A DNA stretch of 64,000 nt from Bugula neritina. Taxonomy: Eukaryota > Bryozoa > Gymnolaemata > Cheilostomatida > Bugulidae. The first letter of the stretch is position 1. Each line of letters starts with the position of its first letter. This document shows positions 26,036-39,400 of this stretch, piece by piece. Made by a program: the position numbers and the translations under genes. Where the stretch lies: positions 23,703,128 through 23,767,127 of the forward strand of contig OZ037767.1 in assembly GCA_964035545.1 (NCBI GenBank), written 5' to 3'. Under the pieces are notes generated by a model, which had not been told where the DNA came from, searched no databases, and saw only the letters and a program-made list of their open reading frames with translations.

Positions 26036-29000
26036 CTAGGCTTGCTTTTGTGGGAACTGTGTGTAATCTGACCTCCACTTGACGAGGTCACTGGGTGGCA
26101 CTCCAATTCTTACCTTCTTGTTCACAGTATCTCTGGTGAAGTAGTATCCACAAGTAGGCTGCAATAATTTACATCCGTGACAGATAGTTTCACACAGCAT
26201 TTACAATTTCCTATTTTCAGCTAGCGTCAATTTAGTATTACATATACTGTTTATTTAACTATTGCAAAATAACTGCATAGACAGCTTGATCAATGTTAAC
26301 TGTATAAATATTAGCTTGTTGAAATGCTGAATAATATTATATTGTGCATCACTTTGGCAGCACATTATCCACCTTGTTTCTTATTGCAACAAATTTATTT
26401 CTTTGGTTCGAAGTGGCTCACTAGTTTGGTTGGGTCTGGACATCATCAAATAAAAGTTAAAGAATTTCTAAAACACTTCAAATTTATGCAGTATTGAAAA
26501 ATTTCTACATCTTAGCTTAGTTCAAAGTTTATACTTTTAAGCCAACCTAATGATCAGCTGCGTGTTGCAGCAACTAAAAGTAGGATGCAGTGAAGGTCAG
26601 CAATAATTACTATAGTATAGTGTTATAATCTTACCACAGACTTCAGATCTGACTGGAAAAATCATATCAGCAAAAACACAGAATTTCTTATAAAACAAAA
26701 TTGTTTGAGCGTACAGCCCTCGGTCTGAAGATGATAGCTAAGATACACATACATAATAGGAAAATTTAAATACTGCTAATAGACAGAACGTGTTAGAGAT
26801 TATTTAAGGTTTTACCTTAGGAGCAAGAGTGGTGAATGGAGCAATGGAGTTGTTACGAGAAGATTTGACAGCCATGTCATTCTGTGTCTGGAGAGGCTGC
26901 AATGAGGGGGTCACAGGAGTGTAGGGGTCTAGTAATGGTAGACTCTGTCTATTAGATGTCACATCCACTCGTTTCGATCTATGAAAAAATTAGTAGAAAC
27001 CTCCATGCTCAATATTAGCTTACTAGCACCTACTAAACATAATATTATGGAACCAGAAGTTAGGCAATGACAAGGGAGGATTCTGTAACATCTTGCTTGT
27101 AATATATTGTGGATCACAACTGCATTTGGTGGCAATATTTTAATATATAAACAAAAGATGCTGTTGCATAAAGAAAGCAAAAATTTGAAGCTAAATTGGT
27201 TTGAGAAATATCTTACTTATGTTATACATAACATCACATAGTTACGGTAGGTTAAAATTATAATCATAATAAAAGAATGTAAAATATTTTACAAACACAA
27301 AGCTATTACTTCTGCAACTTAAATATTTGTTGGCTACTTTTTTGAACAAGATGATTCATTACTGAGACATATTCTGACTGCAACAATTACAGCCTTTATA
27401 TCATTATATGGTCCACATTAACTGAATCACTTACCTTGTGACATCAAAGTTTTGAAGCGGCTTCACCCCAATTTTGTTGGCCCGTTTTTGCTCCAAACTT
27501 TCATAGACAACCACTCTTAAGTCAGACTGAGCCCCTGAGTCTTCCATGCTCTGATATTTTCCTAAAAGACAACACATTTCAGTACAAAATTAAATGAAGA
27601 TGTTAAAATAAACTGCAAAAGGAGCCGCAAAATTGGATATATTAATTGTCTGTTGACATCTTGGAAGGTTATTTCTCAAAGATGAAAATTCTGTGTTAAT
27701 TGGTATAGAGCGAGGTGTTCTAGTGCAGCACCATAATAGCGCTTTTTCATGCTACTATAACTATACTCTAATAATTCTATCCGCATGTCGTAAAAAAATT
27801 GCACATAATATTATTCTTTCAAAGAACCTAATTTAATTGCTAATTTTGTCTGTTGCTATAGACTCCTGTGCCTCATCTGAACAAGTCCTTAGCCCGATCT
27901 AACAAAAACCCTTTTCATCAGGGTTTCTCACAGGATGGCAGCTATAAACTTGCTTGAGTTTTTTATATACTACAGTATATATACATACCCAATAATTATA
28001 AACTCTTTAGTATTATATGCACTTTACAGTTAATCATGATAACTCTGAATATGATTTTTATTGAGTATTTTGTTTTGTGAGCCCCACCTGAAACATAATC
28101 CTTTTGTAAAAAAAATTATTACAAACACATCTATAAATCAGAGTTTTTAAAAAATGTCAACGTGCAGTTCAAATTAGCACAAGCTGGCTAGGAGTGTAAA
28201 TTATGCTCTTTGCAATCAAAACAGAGTTATAGCATTGAAAACACTAAGAACAATGCAACTGGCCTGTACTTACTTTTTGCAAAGTTTTAAAGTTATGGGA
28301 TATGTTATACTTGTAGGCAATATAGCCACTTTTTATCCACTCTTTATCCACCATCTGCTTAATTCTGTTATGTTTGCTGTCAGTTGTATTCACTTTTGTT
28401 ATTGCCTGCCACGTTATTGATACAAATGTAACTAAGGCTTCAATTTTGTGTACAATTGATTGACTTGTGTAAGAAACCTCGTAGGGCCTGTTAGTTATCT
28501 GATAAAAAATACACAAACTGAACAAATAATCAAACAAGACAAAACAGTCTACTAGCTAAAACATTCGATGATTAGGCACTTGCAATGTTCTAGAAAAAGT
28601 CGTACTGCATGCAAGAGCATGTAATTTTAGGTGAAAGTTGATATCTTTAATTCTTGGTACTTTTTATACAGAATGTTGCATCAGCATGCAGTAATCTGAA
28701 GTCAGTGATGTAGAATAGTGGGTCAAGCTCCCTAACAATTATTGGAAAAAAAATTTATAGAAACATAAACTTTATTCTAGGGTCATTTTCCGAAAATGAA
28801 ATTTCGAAAAGAAGACCACCAAAAAATAAACTTAATTGCTTATAAACTGAAATTTCTCTGTTTAAATAACATGTTTATATATCAAAACGTCATGATGGTA
28901 TAGGAATTCATGGCTTTGAATATAAATAGCTCTCAATATGATACAACTTGCAAATGATAAGTTTTAACTAAGTTATTGAAGGCATACTAGCAATCCATAG

Positions 29001-32000
29001 CTCTTTCTCACTTATAATAATTAGACAAATAAAGTTAAATGTTTCTATCAGACACTAAATAAGCATAAACTTTTGCTGAAGTATGTATGGGTATTTTCAT
29101 GCAGCAGCATTAGCAACTAAGACTACCATTACTAATGATTCTGCAAAATTCAGAGGTTGTAGGTGCAGTAATGGAGAAATTGAGAAAAAATTGTGTTCTA
29201 AGTTAAAAATGTTGCAAAACAAGTTATGTTCTCACAAAGATTTCAACTGCATGGCGCTCCAAATCAAAATTTATTGAGACTATTAATGAACTTAGGTTAG
29301 CTTAGTTTCTCCACTACCTAATTGAAAATTCTCTCTACAATTAATCAGCTCTCAAGCATTAATAAGATGCTAAACTTACATTCAAACCCCAATATTCAGA
29401 AAAAGCTAAAAGGGCTACCTACTTAATATCATCTCATGACTTGTGGCACAGCTCATGTAACAAATAAAAGCTTATTTTGATTTATTTGATTGTGCTGACT
29501 TATTACACTCTACCATCTACTTTAATTGCTTACAAAATTATATACCTTCCTTCTTATGAGAGAAATAAACTATATTTTGTATTGATTTATTCTTTACTTG
29601 TAAACATAATATAGTATGGTACAAATTACAATGAGTTTAAGTGTTGGTTTCCAAGCAACACCCGTATCCTAACAATCTTAAGCTAATGTTATCATTTTCA
29701 TACAACAATGAAAATGACAACTGAAAAGTTTGTAGCTTTGGTTGAATTACTTTATATTATAATTTGATAAAATTGAAAGGCATGCAGTATCAAAATAGAA
29801 AATCAGTGGTCATCATAATTACTTTATTAATGAAAATACTAAACAGTGTTGTTAGCAGCAAGCATTATTGCATGCCCCCCCCCCACAGGATATATAAAGT
29901 GACTCATTGCAGACATAGCCATAGCTCCCAACACCAGTATGCAAGTTATGTTCTCACTAGAATTTCAACTTGTGCCCTAAACCAAAAAATGTTAAGAAAA
30001 CTGAAGAGCTTGGGACATCCCATTGTCTGTACTACTGCACCTAACTGAATATAAAAGTGTGATCTTTAGATTCTTAAAAGCCTGTTGCTCTTCTACAAGA
30101 CCGAACATAACACTTAGGCTATCTCAATTACTCCGCCACTCAATGAAATATAAAATCGTGATCTGTAATTTGCTGCCGATGGTGCTGCTGGAAGAAATGC
30201 TGCCCTATAATATGCAGACCAAGGTTTCAAAGCAAGCCTATTCTTGGCACTGTTGTCAATTAGTCTTGGCTGTTGCTATGCTGAGTTTATTTAAACTGTG
30301 CAGTTGATTAAGTAATTTAACAATTCCTATACACACAAAGCACATTTGAGTTTTGAAATGCAATATTGATTTCTAAATATATTAGTTAATTTGATCAGCT
30401 TTATTTACACAGGGCAGTGATCAAGCCAAGATAAATGTCTAAAATATAGCTGTGCCTACTGCTTGCACTCGATAGATTGTGTTATCTTTGTGTAGAACGC
30501 CCAGTGTCAAATTGGCCCCTAATATTGCAAATCTGATTAAATGCAATTTGGAAAAGGTCCATTTGCTATTACATTGTTTTAGAATTGCTGGTCAGCCTAA
30601 TGAATAAGTACACAAATCTAGGAATCTATTAATTTTAGAGAGAAGATACAAACTCATAAAGACTAGAAATGTTAAATAAGATGTGGAGGATTTAGTTTAA
30701 GTAGTACCAGAAAACAAGCTGGTGTAAAAGAAATATGAGCACAATGATGAATTAAAAGACCCCTGTAGGGGTAGGAGCAGAGAGCAGCCGTGGTCTAAGG
30801 GTTAGAGCGTTTGCCTAGTAAACACGAAGGTCATAGGTTCGAGCCCAGACAAAGGCCATTGGTGATGTTAGGAAGAGCATCCAGTCATAATTGCTCCTGT
30901 GCCTCATTTAAACAAGTCCTTAGCCCGTTCTAATAAAAACCCTTTCCAACAGGGCTTTCTCACAGGGATAGCGACTATAAACTTGCGTGAGTTTTTTTGT
31001 AGGGGTAGGAGCATATATTTGCAAAAGAAAAGCAGATGAGGATATCCGTTTCATTACCAACCTAGAGATCACTGGTGAACAGAGAATTATAAAGAAAAAC
31101 CTGGCAAAGGTGGGAAGATACAAATAAAATTTGTCATAAAATGCTGCTGGAGCCTTAAACAAGAAAATGTTCACACCCAAGTCAGATTGCACTCATCGTT
31201 TGAGCTTGGAAAGCTTTCAGAATGGCTACTTGTGCAGGACTATAGCCGTCTAGGTGAAAAAATAATATAGGTTATGCAAGGTTCTTTTTATATTTTGGAA
31301 GTTCTAATGATAGCTAAATCATTATATAGTTTTACTACTTGCACCTGTACTGTATTTTTCCCCTCTTCATTGTTGTAAAAATTTTAAGATGAATAGGTAT
31401 TTCACAATTAGCCTTGAAAGTTAAACAAATTTAGCTTTAGGGTCATTGCTGGAATGCTGATTTAAAGTCAAAGTTAGTTATTGGGACTTAAGTAATACTA
31501 ATTTTTTAATTTCAAATTTAACTGGCAATAGAGTTTAACAGACATTCATGCATATATACATTCTTCGTTTGCCTGAAATTTTAACTTTTACTTTAGTATT
31601 GAGATTTTAGAGTATACAATTCATAATAAATGAAAAGAAAACTTATCTTTATTGAAATAACTGCTACAGTTAGAACAGCGTACAACAATCTGAAAGTTTT
31701 TAGCGACCCAATACACAAAATTATGTTGTTGCATACCCATAATGCTATCAATAATCAATTATTGAACACAATAATTGTATATACTAATATTACTGTTTTT
31801 TGTATTTTAATGATAAATCATTATTTTACCTGTTGGCTGTATCTGAGGAAGAAGGGTATCCGTACGAGTAGGCCTAGTGTATGGGGAATAGGTGGACTGC
31901 TTTTGTTTGCCGTAGATGTTTGGAAGTGTTACCACGTTGTGCTTGGCAGTGCTCTCAACTAAGTGCGGCTCTTTATTGTGGGTGATCGAATCTCGGAGCT

Positions 32001-32004
32001 GCAT
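26036..32004 (-). CDS. Unrecognised 195-residue protein, four exons
   Basis: Exons 32004-31830, 27561-27435, 26978-26816 and 26158-26036 join in phase (1, 2, 0) with good donors (GTAAAA, GTAAGT, GTAAAA) and acceptors, ending in TAG. The product starts MQLRDSITHNKEPHL and ends RSDYTQFPQKQA. It has no signal peptide or membrane helix and is basic, Pro/Thr/Tyr-rich and probably mostly unstructured, with a denser C-terminal segment (CGYYFTRDTVNKKVRIGV, then PPSDLVKWRSDY). I do not recognise the family. Composition and size recall small axonemal or microtubule-inner proteins, but that is only an impression. The first intron of about 4.3 kb holds two SINE copies and two MITE copies. Confidence 0.72.
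27860..27965 (+). mobile_element. 5'-truncated SINE copy
   Basis: Matches the 3' part of the SINE at 30780-30997 (CTCCTGTGCCTCAT, then AACAAGTCCTTAGCCCG, then ACTATAAACTTG, then GAGTTTTTT) but lacks the tRNA-like head. Truncated at the 5' end, as expected for retrotransposed copies. Confidence 0.8.
29162..29318. mobile_element. MITE copy, TA-flanked, 157 bp
   Basis: Begins GGTGCAGTAATGGAGAAATT and ends in the inverted form (CTCCACTACC), with TA on both sides. Same family as 55570-55727 and 57315-57469. TA flanks and imperfect terminal inverted repeats suggest a Tc1/mariner-type non-autonomous element. Confidence 0.7.
29940..30041. mobile_element. Partial MITE of the same family
   Basis: Shares the internal CAAGTTATGTTCTCAC segment and the terminal CTACTGCACC followed by TA. 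The left end is not recognisable. Another eroded right end (CTTAGGCTATCTCAATTACT) sits near 30112-30140. Confidence 0.55.
30764..31013 (+). mobile_element. Intact tRNA-derived SINE with 16-bp target-site duplication
   Basis: Body 30780-30997 is flanked by the identical 16-mer TGTAGGGGTAGGAGCA at 30764-30779 and 30998-31013. The head carries a perfect pol III box A (TGGTCTAAGGG) and box B (GGTTCGAGCCC), so it derives from a tRNA gene. A tRNA-unrelated body follows, ending in a short T run. The identical duplication points to recent insertion. Confidence 0.93.
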
Positions 32005-33779
32005 TCTGGTTGTTTAAGCACAATGGTAATTCCGCTTTATTGAACAGTTCAATGATTCTCTGAATGTTTGTTATACAATGGCGCAAAACTTTAGTCTATT
32101 GATGTGTTGTGCATAAATGAAGTAGCTTCAAACAAAATGCCAGTTTGATATACTGCATAACGTTGTGTGGGTAAATTAGTCTTACAGGATATTAAACTGA
32201 TTGGTTATAATAGCTTGCAATTGCACTCCTTGAACTTACAGATATTGATACGAAATCAATAACCTTGCTGGTATTATGATATATTGATAGATTGTATGAA
32301 GAAACAATAGGTAGTTCAGCGACTTTTTAATATATGCACAGCTATGTACAAATGAAAATAATATCTTGTTTGATGAACATGTAATAATACTATGCCATAA
32401 AACACCAACTTTCATGATCAATACTATGCTAGAAAGTTGTATAGTATGTGTTTCAGTGATATTGCATCACAGGGCATTATAAATCCATGGCTTAAATTAA
32501 ATGTTGTAACTTTTATTTCACATGTTAACTGTTTTATAGCTATAGCTGAATGCATGAAAATAAATTTTTGGTTTGATAAGAAACAATTGAAAGTTACTAT
32601 AACATGCTCCACTTTTCTATGTGAGTAGTTTTAAAGCCAACTTACCTATTAGCTAAAAGCAGGTCACATGCAATGCCACAATGTTATTCAGTACACATCT
32701 CATTTGATCTGCTAACAACAGGTATTTTCCTCTCTATCTATTATATTTTCCATTATCATTTTTAGCTATGGAAAGTTTTTTTAGAAGCTTCCAGTATGTT
32801 TTCCAGTTGGCTAAAGTTAGAAGGAAACAACTCCAATCTAAAAATTTACTAAACTCACTAAGCATCTCTACTAATAATCATCATCAATGAATACTTGCTG
32901 CTTAAACACACCAAAATTTAGTGCAAATAAAAATTATGCTATAGTGGAAAATCTTGAGTGATGCAAAGTGTGTACGAGCTTTAAGTTATATTATTATTTG
33001 TATAAAAAAGGTAAAGGAATCACCACACAAGTTTATCATATCCTTGAAAGCTTTCTTCAAGAATTCACTTTGTGAAGTTTTGCTTAAAATTTTGCAAAAA
33101 GTGCCAGCTGACAGCTGAATTTTTCAAATAATATTTTGTTGAAACCTTGTGCATATACATATGAGACCTTAACTACTTGTAATTGTTTATATGCTTTGTA
33201 ACTGATTTTAGACACATTTATATTACACATTTTATTATGCATTTAAAGACCACATATTTGCATACAAACTTTCGATCATTTCACCAAAAGACCTTCTATA
33301 TAGCTCTTTTACCTATTATTTGCAATAAGCCATTTTAGTTCATTATAGCCTGCCCCTATAGGCTATGAAGCGCCATTGTTTAAGTTATAGAGTTGTCCTA
33401 CCTAAAATCTTTGGAGTGAAATATTTTTCTCACATCAGTCAATTATTGGCATCGCTACACATACCTGCTCTACATATTGTAGGTGACTTCCTATTTGTCA
33501 ATGAGGTGTGAGCATAAAGTAAACCCCTGCGCTATTTGTAATATTAACTTTAGCTTTAACTCTCATATTGCACATTCACATTGAATTTGATATTTATTAC
33601 ATTTTCTTAAACTTCAAAACTTTTCATTAGTATTACTATAAGTATTATTATAATAATAAATAGTTACTTGTACTGTTTTTTATATTAAAAGTTATAGTTA
33701 TCAAATTCAATAATCATTATCATATTCTTAGTCATAATGATAATCATAATGATGATGATCATGATTCATGATGTTTATT

Positions 33780-34290
33780 TCTTTTAACTTTGAATAATTG
33801 TATTACTATTAGTATTACTATTAGTATTACTATTATTATTACTATTACAATTAATATTAGTGATACTGATACATTAAATTTAACACTAATAGTAATACTA
33901 ATACTAAATATTACTAATACTAATAGAGTAATACTAATACTAATACTAATAGTAAGTATTAGTAATGATTGAGACTGTAATGTATTACTATTAGTATTAG
34001 TATTACTATTACTATTAGTATTAGTATAACTTTAATTATATCAATATAATCATAATGACAGTAATAATAATACTAATAGTAATAGTAAAAAGTTATTACT
34101 AAAAGTACTCAAATTACAAATAGCTATAACTATAAGTATACGCTAAGCTTAACTAATTACTTTAACTATACCAATAGGCAATAGAGTAATAGTAATACTA
34201 ATACTCACTTTACTAATACTAATAGTATTAGAGTAATAGTAATACTTATACTTCTAGTTATATTAGTAGTAGTAGTAGTAGTAGTAGTAC
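33780..34290. repeat. Strand-switching ATTAGT/ACTAAT low-complexity block
   Basis: Runs of (ATTAGT/ATTACT)n alternate with their reverse complement (ACTAAT/AGTAAT)n several times over about 500 bp, followed by (TAG)n near 34264-34291. The blocks can form long imperfect hairpins. Confidence 0.85.
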
Positions 34291-35308
34291 TAATAGTGAA
34301 TTCAAATTTATAATACTTATAGTTATAGTAATTGTTATGATAAATAACTTTCAAAATTTTATTTATGGTGAATAGCTCATAATTGTAATGATGCATAATC
34401 ATATCATAATGATAATACTTGTATATACCTAATTATTATCTATTAGTACTATGACTACCGAGCTAAACGTGGAACATTATTACTAACTTTCTAAAGGTAA
34501 ATTAGATATTAGACTTTATAATAATTATAGTGTTTCTTTCAGAGAATAACCATATGGATGTAATGTTTGACTTAAACTTGATAATATGTAATCTTAGTAA
34601 TCATAAGTAATACTATTTGCATAAGTCAAATTTCATAAGTATGACTACAAAAGTACTTATATAAGCATTTGATAAATCTATATTAGCATAGCTGTAAATC
34701 TTAGTTTGATAAGTAGGCTGGTTGCATTAAATTTAAATTAAATTAGAGCAAGTGCTAATAGTTATGAGTAATTTGAATAAAATGTGGGGGTGTATTATTA
34801 GATTATTTTGCTATGGCTTTCTTTTAATTTTTCCTTCTCCATGTCAGAAATGGCCAGTTTAAATTTAAGTATTTCACGATTTGTTGCATGCTGATGATAA
34901 TGATGATGGCATTATCCTGATAATCATTTTCATAACGATCACAGTGAACATGATAGTCACTCAGCCACTATGTAATTGCATTATTTGAATCTAATTCATG
35001 TATGAGTTTTTTATCATTGTTATAGGTTTGTAAGTTTCATTGGATCTGTCGAAACTTTAGCCAACATCTTCATTTTAATTTTAGATGATTTTTTTTTATT
35101 AAAAGGACAATTTTCAAAGTTTTATTAAGTTTTCTTATTATTTTGTATTCATTCAATAGTTGCAATTTTGAATCAAGCTGAAGTAACATATCGATAAGTA
35201 ATTAAATCAAATATAATTTAGTGGTATTATCAACCTTCAATGTTGTTATTTATTTGCTCTAGGATTCTGTTTTCTCATATTAACTTGATACCACATTAAC
35301 CAATGTGG

Positions 35309-35497
35309 ATTTATAGTCACTGTGCCTGTGAGAACTCTCATGGAAAGGTTTTTAAGCAGGCTAGAGATTTGTTTTCTGTTGTGGCAAAAGAGTATGACTA
35401 AATGCCTTTCCTAACATAACCAATAGTCTTAACAAATGATTTAACTTCTGACCTTATGTTTACTAAGCAGTCGTCTAGCCACTAGACCATAAAACGT
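35309..35497 (-). mobile_element. Older SINE copy (minus strand)
   Basis: On the minus strand the head TGGTCTAGTGGCTAG is a perfect box A. Box B is degraded. The body repeats TTATGTTAGGAA and the tail CTCACAGGC then GTGACTATAAA of the intact SINEs. Confidence 0.75.
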
Positions 35498-36423
35498 TGC
35501 ATAATATCATGTGATTATTTATGCTGAATGCAAGTACCATGTATTTATAGTAATATACACTTACAAGTTGAAGTAGTGTTGCCTTCCTACAAACTATAAA
35601 GGCTAGCACTCATGAAATTTTCAAATTTGTAGCTTGAGGAATATATAACTAGGTGCAAACTTCCTATAGCTGTCTTGATTTTAGTTGCATTATTATTATG
35701 GTTAAAATTGTTGTTTTATCAATGGTCATTACTATTAGTAACTAGCAACAAAGCCTATCAATAAACTATAACTAATAGTAACTAAAGAGCAAAAGTTAGT
35801 AGTTTATAATATTTAACAAAAATTTTTGTATTTTTAAAACTGGTGACAGTAGCTTTGGCTGATAAATCGAACTCTTAAGGGTTAATAGAATGAAGTATTG
35901 TAGTCACTTTAATGGTGTTTTACTGGCTTGAATAAAAAATTGTAGGTTGCAAGATTTATTAGATAGATTTTCCTAATTTCCTAGAATACACATGTTATAA
36001 ATTTGGCACATTACTTGTTAAAAGTTTTGTCTTTAAACTACCGACAATTGAAGTTAAGTTGTAAGCCCCTTTTATATAAATCACTTTTATATGCAATAAT
36101 AGAAGAATTTGTCACGCTGCAACTTTAGAAAATGGCAAAATTTTCATTATTTTTGTTGAACCTTAGGTACTAAATATAGAATTACAAGGTGCTTGTGTGG
36201 CTTGGTTTATTCCAGTTACAATTTGATATAAGATATATGTGGTTCAAAGTTCACACTACTTGGCTATACGGCAGCCAAAGGTTAATACCATTTCATCATT
36301 TGACTTTTTCTCAAATTGAATTAAGTTGTGTCTTTCAATTTACATTTTTGTAGACCTAAAGTTTCAGCTAGTTACTTGGCGTTTGCTGTTTTGAAGTCAA
36401 AATAGGAATACATCGAAAGAAAC

Positions 36424-39400
36424 ATGCTGTCGAATAGCAGGTAACTAGACTAAATGTTTCTTACAATTTATTAACTAACCACTGCTGCCAGTTATTTTAC
36501 TAGTGGCTATCAGTTATTTAGTTAAATTTTGATGATTTTCAACGAGTAACATGTTAGAAAGCTGTGATTTATATTTGTGTTCCTTCAAGTGGGTTGGACT
36601 TTAATTTAGGACATAAAATCTCAACTCTATTAGATATTCTAAAACCGAGTAGCAGCTTGGTGGCACAAATTTAGGTGGTAACAGTTTTCAGTTTTTTCCT
36701 GTATATTTCTATGAAGCATGTAATATTATGTTTGCTATACTACAATTGCTAAAAATAACATCAATATACAATGTTATGTTTATATTACATTATAATTATA
36801 AAATTTTGTTTGTTTGTCATCTAGTTCCTTGTTTAACTTGCCATTAATCACTATCCTCCTGGTTACTGATTCTTGTTGGTTTACTCATCATTGATATTGC
36901 TGTTGATATTTGGTTATTAGTATTACTCAGTATCTTTCCAATGATAACATCTCTGCAGATACTCTGTCATGTACACAGGTGACATGCATTTTGTTTCAGG
37001 TGGTTTCATCCAAACATATCTGGTCATGAAGCTGAGAGACTGCTCATGGAAAAGGGATATGATGGAAGTTTTCTTGCCAGACCCAGTGAAGGAACCCCAG
37101 GCAACAGTACCCTCTGTGTTAGGTAATCTACTGTAGTAACAACAGTACCCTCTGTGTTAGGTAATCTACTGTAGTAACTACAGTACCCTCTGTGTTAGGT
37201 AATCTACTGTAGTAGCAACAGTACCCTCTGTGTTAGGTAAACTACTGTAGTAACAACAGTACCCTCTGTGTTAGGTAATCTACTGTAGTAACAACAGTAC
37301 CCTCTGTGTTAGGTAATCTACTGTAGTAGCAACAGTACCCTCTGTGTTAGGTAAACTACTGTAGTAACAACAGTACCCTCTGTGTTAGGTAATCTACTGT
37401 AGTAGCAACAGTACCCTCTGTGTTAGGTAAACTACTGTAGTAACAACAGTACCCTCTGTGTTAGGTAAACTACTGTAGTAACAACAGTACCCTCTGTGTT
37501 AGGTAATCTACTGTAGTAGCAACAGTACCCTCTGTGTTAGGTAAACTACTGTAGTAACAACAGTACCCTCTGTGTTAGGTAATCTACTGTAGTAGCAACA
37601 GTACCCTCTGTGTTAGGTAATCTACTGTAGTAACAACAGTACCCTCTGTGTTAGGTAAACTACTGTAGTAGCAACAGTACACTCTGTGTTAGGTAATCTA
37701 CTGTAGTAACTACAGTACACTCTGTGTTAGGTAATCTACTGTAGTAACAACAGTACCCTCTGTGTTAGGTAATCTACTGTAGTAACAACAGTACCCTCTG
37801 TGTTAGGTAAACTACTGTAGTAGCAACAGTACCCTCTGTGTTAGGTAATCTACTGTAGTAGCTACAGTACACTCTGTGTTAGGTAAACTACTGTAGTAAC
37901 TACAGTACACTCTGTGTTAGGTAATCTACTGTAGTAACTACAGTACCCTCTGTGTTAGGTAATCTACTGTAGTAGCAACAGTACCCTCTGTGTTAGGTAA
38001 TCTACTGTAGTAGCAACAGTACCCTCTGTGTTAGGTAATCTACTGTAGTAACAACAGTACCCTCTGTGTTAGGTAATCTACTGTAGTAACAACAGTACCC
38101 TCTGTGTTAGGTAATCTACTGTAGTAACAACAGTACCCTCTGTGTTAGGTAATCTACTGTAGTAGCAACAGTACCCTCTGTGTTAGGTAATCTACTGTAG
38201 TAACTACAGTACACTCTGTGTTAGGTAAACTACTGTAGTAACTACAGTACACTCTGTGTTAGGTAATCTACTGTAGTAACTACAGTACCCTCTGTGTTAG
38301 GTAATCTACTGTAGTAGCAACAGTACCCTCTGTGTTAGGTAATCTACTGTAGTAGCAACAGTACCCTCTGTGTTAGGTAATCTACTGTAGTAACAACAGT
38401 ACCCTCTGTGTTAGGTAATCTACTGTAGTAACAACAGTACACTCTGTGTTAGGTAAACTACTGTAGTAGCAACATTACCCTCTGTGTTAGGTAAACTACT
38501 GTAGTAACAACAGTACCCTCTGTGTTAGGTAATCTACTGTAGTAACTACAGTACCCTCTGTGTTAGGTAATCTACTGTAGTAGCAACATTACCCTCTGTG
38601 TTAGGTAATCTACTGTAGTAGCAACAGTACACTCTGTGTTAGGTAAACTACTGTAGTAACAACAGTACCCTCTGTGTTAGGTAAACTACTGTAGTAACTA
38701 CAGTACACTCTGTGTTAGGTAATCTACTGTAGTAGCAACATTACCCTCTGTGTTAGGTAAACTACTGTAGTAACTACAGTACACTCTGTGTTAGGTAATC
38801 TACTGTAGTAGCAACATTACCCTCTGTGTTAGGTAATCTACTGTAGTAACTACAGTACCCTCTGTGTTAGGTAAACTACTGTAGTAACAACAGTGCCCTC
38901 TGTGTTAGGTAATCTACTGTAGTAACTACAGTACACTCTGTGTTAGGTAATCTACTGTAGTAACAACAGTACACTCTGTGTTAGGTAATCTACTGTAGTA
39001 ACAACAGTACCCTCTGTGTTAGGTAAACTACTGTAGTAACAACAGTGCCCTCTGTGTTAGGTAAACTACTGTAGTAACTACAGTACACTCTGTGTTAGGT
39101 AATCTACTGTAGTAGCAACAGTACCCTCTGTGTTAGGTAATCTACTGTAGTAACAACAGTACCCTCTGTGTTAGGTAAACTACTGTAGTAACAACAGTGC
39201 CCTCTGTGTTAGGTAAACTACTGTAGTAACTACAGTACACTCTGTGTTAGGTAATCTACTGTAGTAACTACAGTACACTCTGTGTTAGGTAATCTACTGT
39301 AGTAACAACAGTACACTCTGTGTTAGGTAATCTACTGTAGTAACAACAGTACCCTCTGTGTTAGGTAATCTACTGTAGTAACAACAGTACCCTCTGTGTT

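Larger units (their letters stand above)
32005..36423. other. Intergenic between divergent genes
   Basis: Separates the minus-strand 195-residue gene from the plus-strand SHP-2 gene, so it should hold both promoters. No clear TATA or CpG island was identified. It contains an old SINE at 35309-35497 and a large ATTAGT/ACTAAT low-complexity block at 33780-34290. Confidence 0.55.

Noticed and set aside
30780-30860. tRNA gene
   Set aside because: Box A and B are present but no acceptor stem or full cloverleaf is evident, and the body continues as a SINE with target-site duplications.
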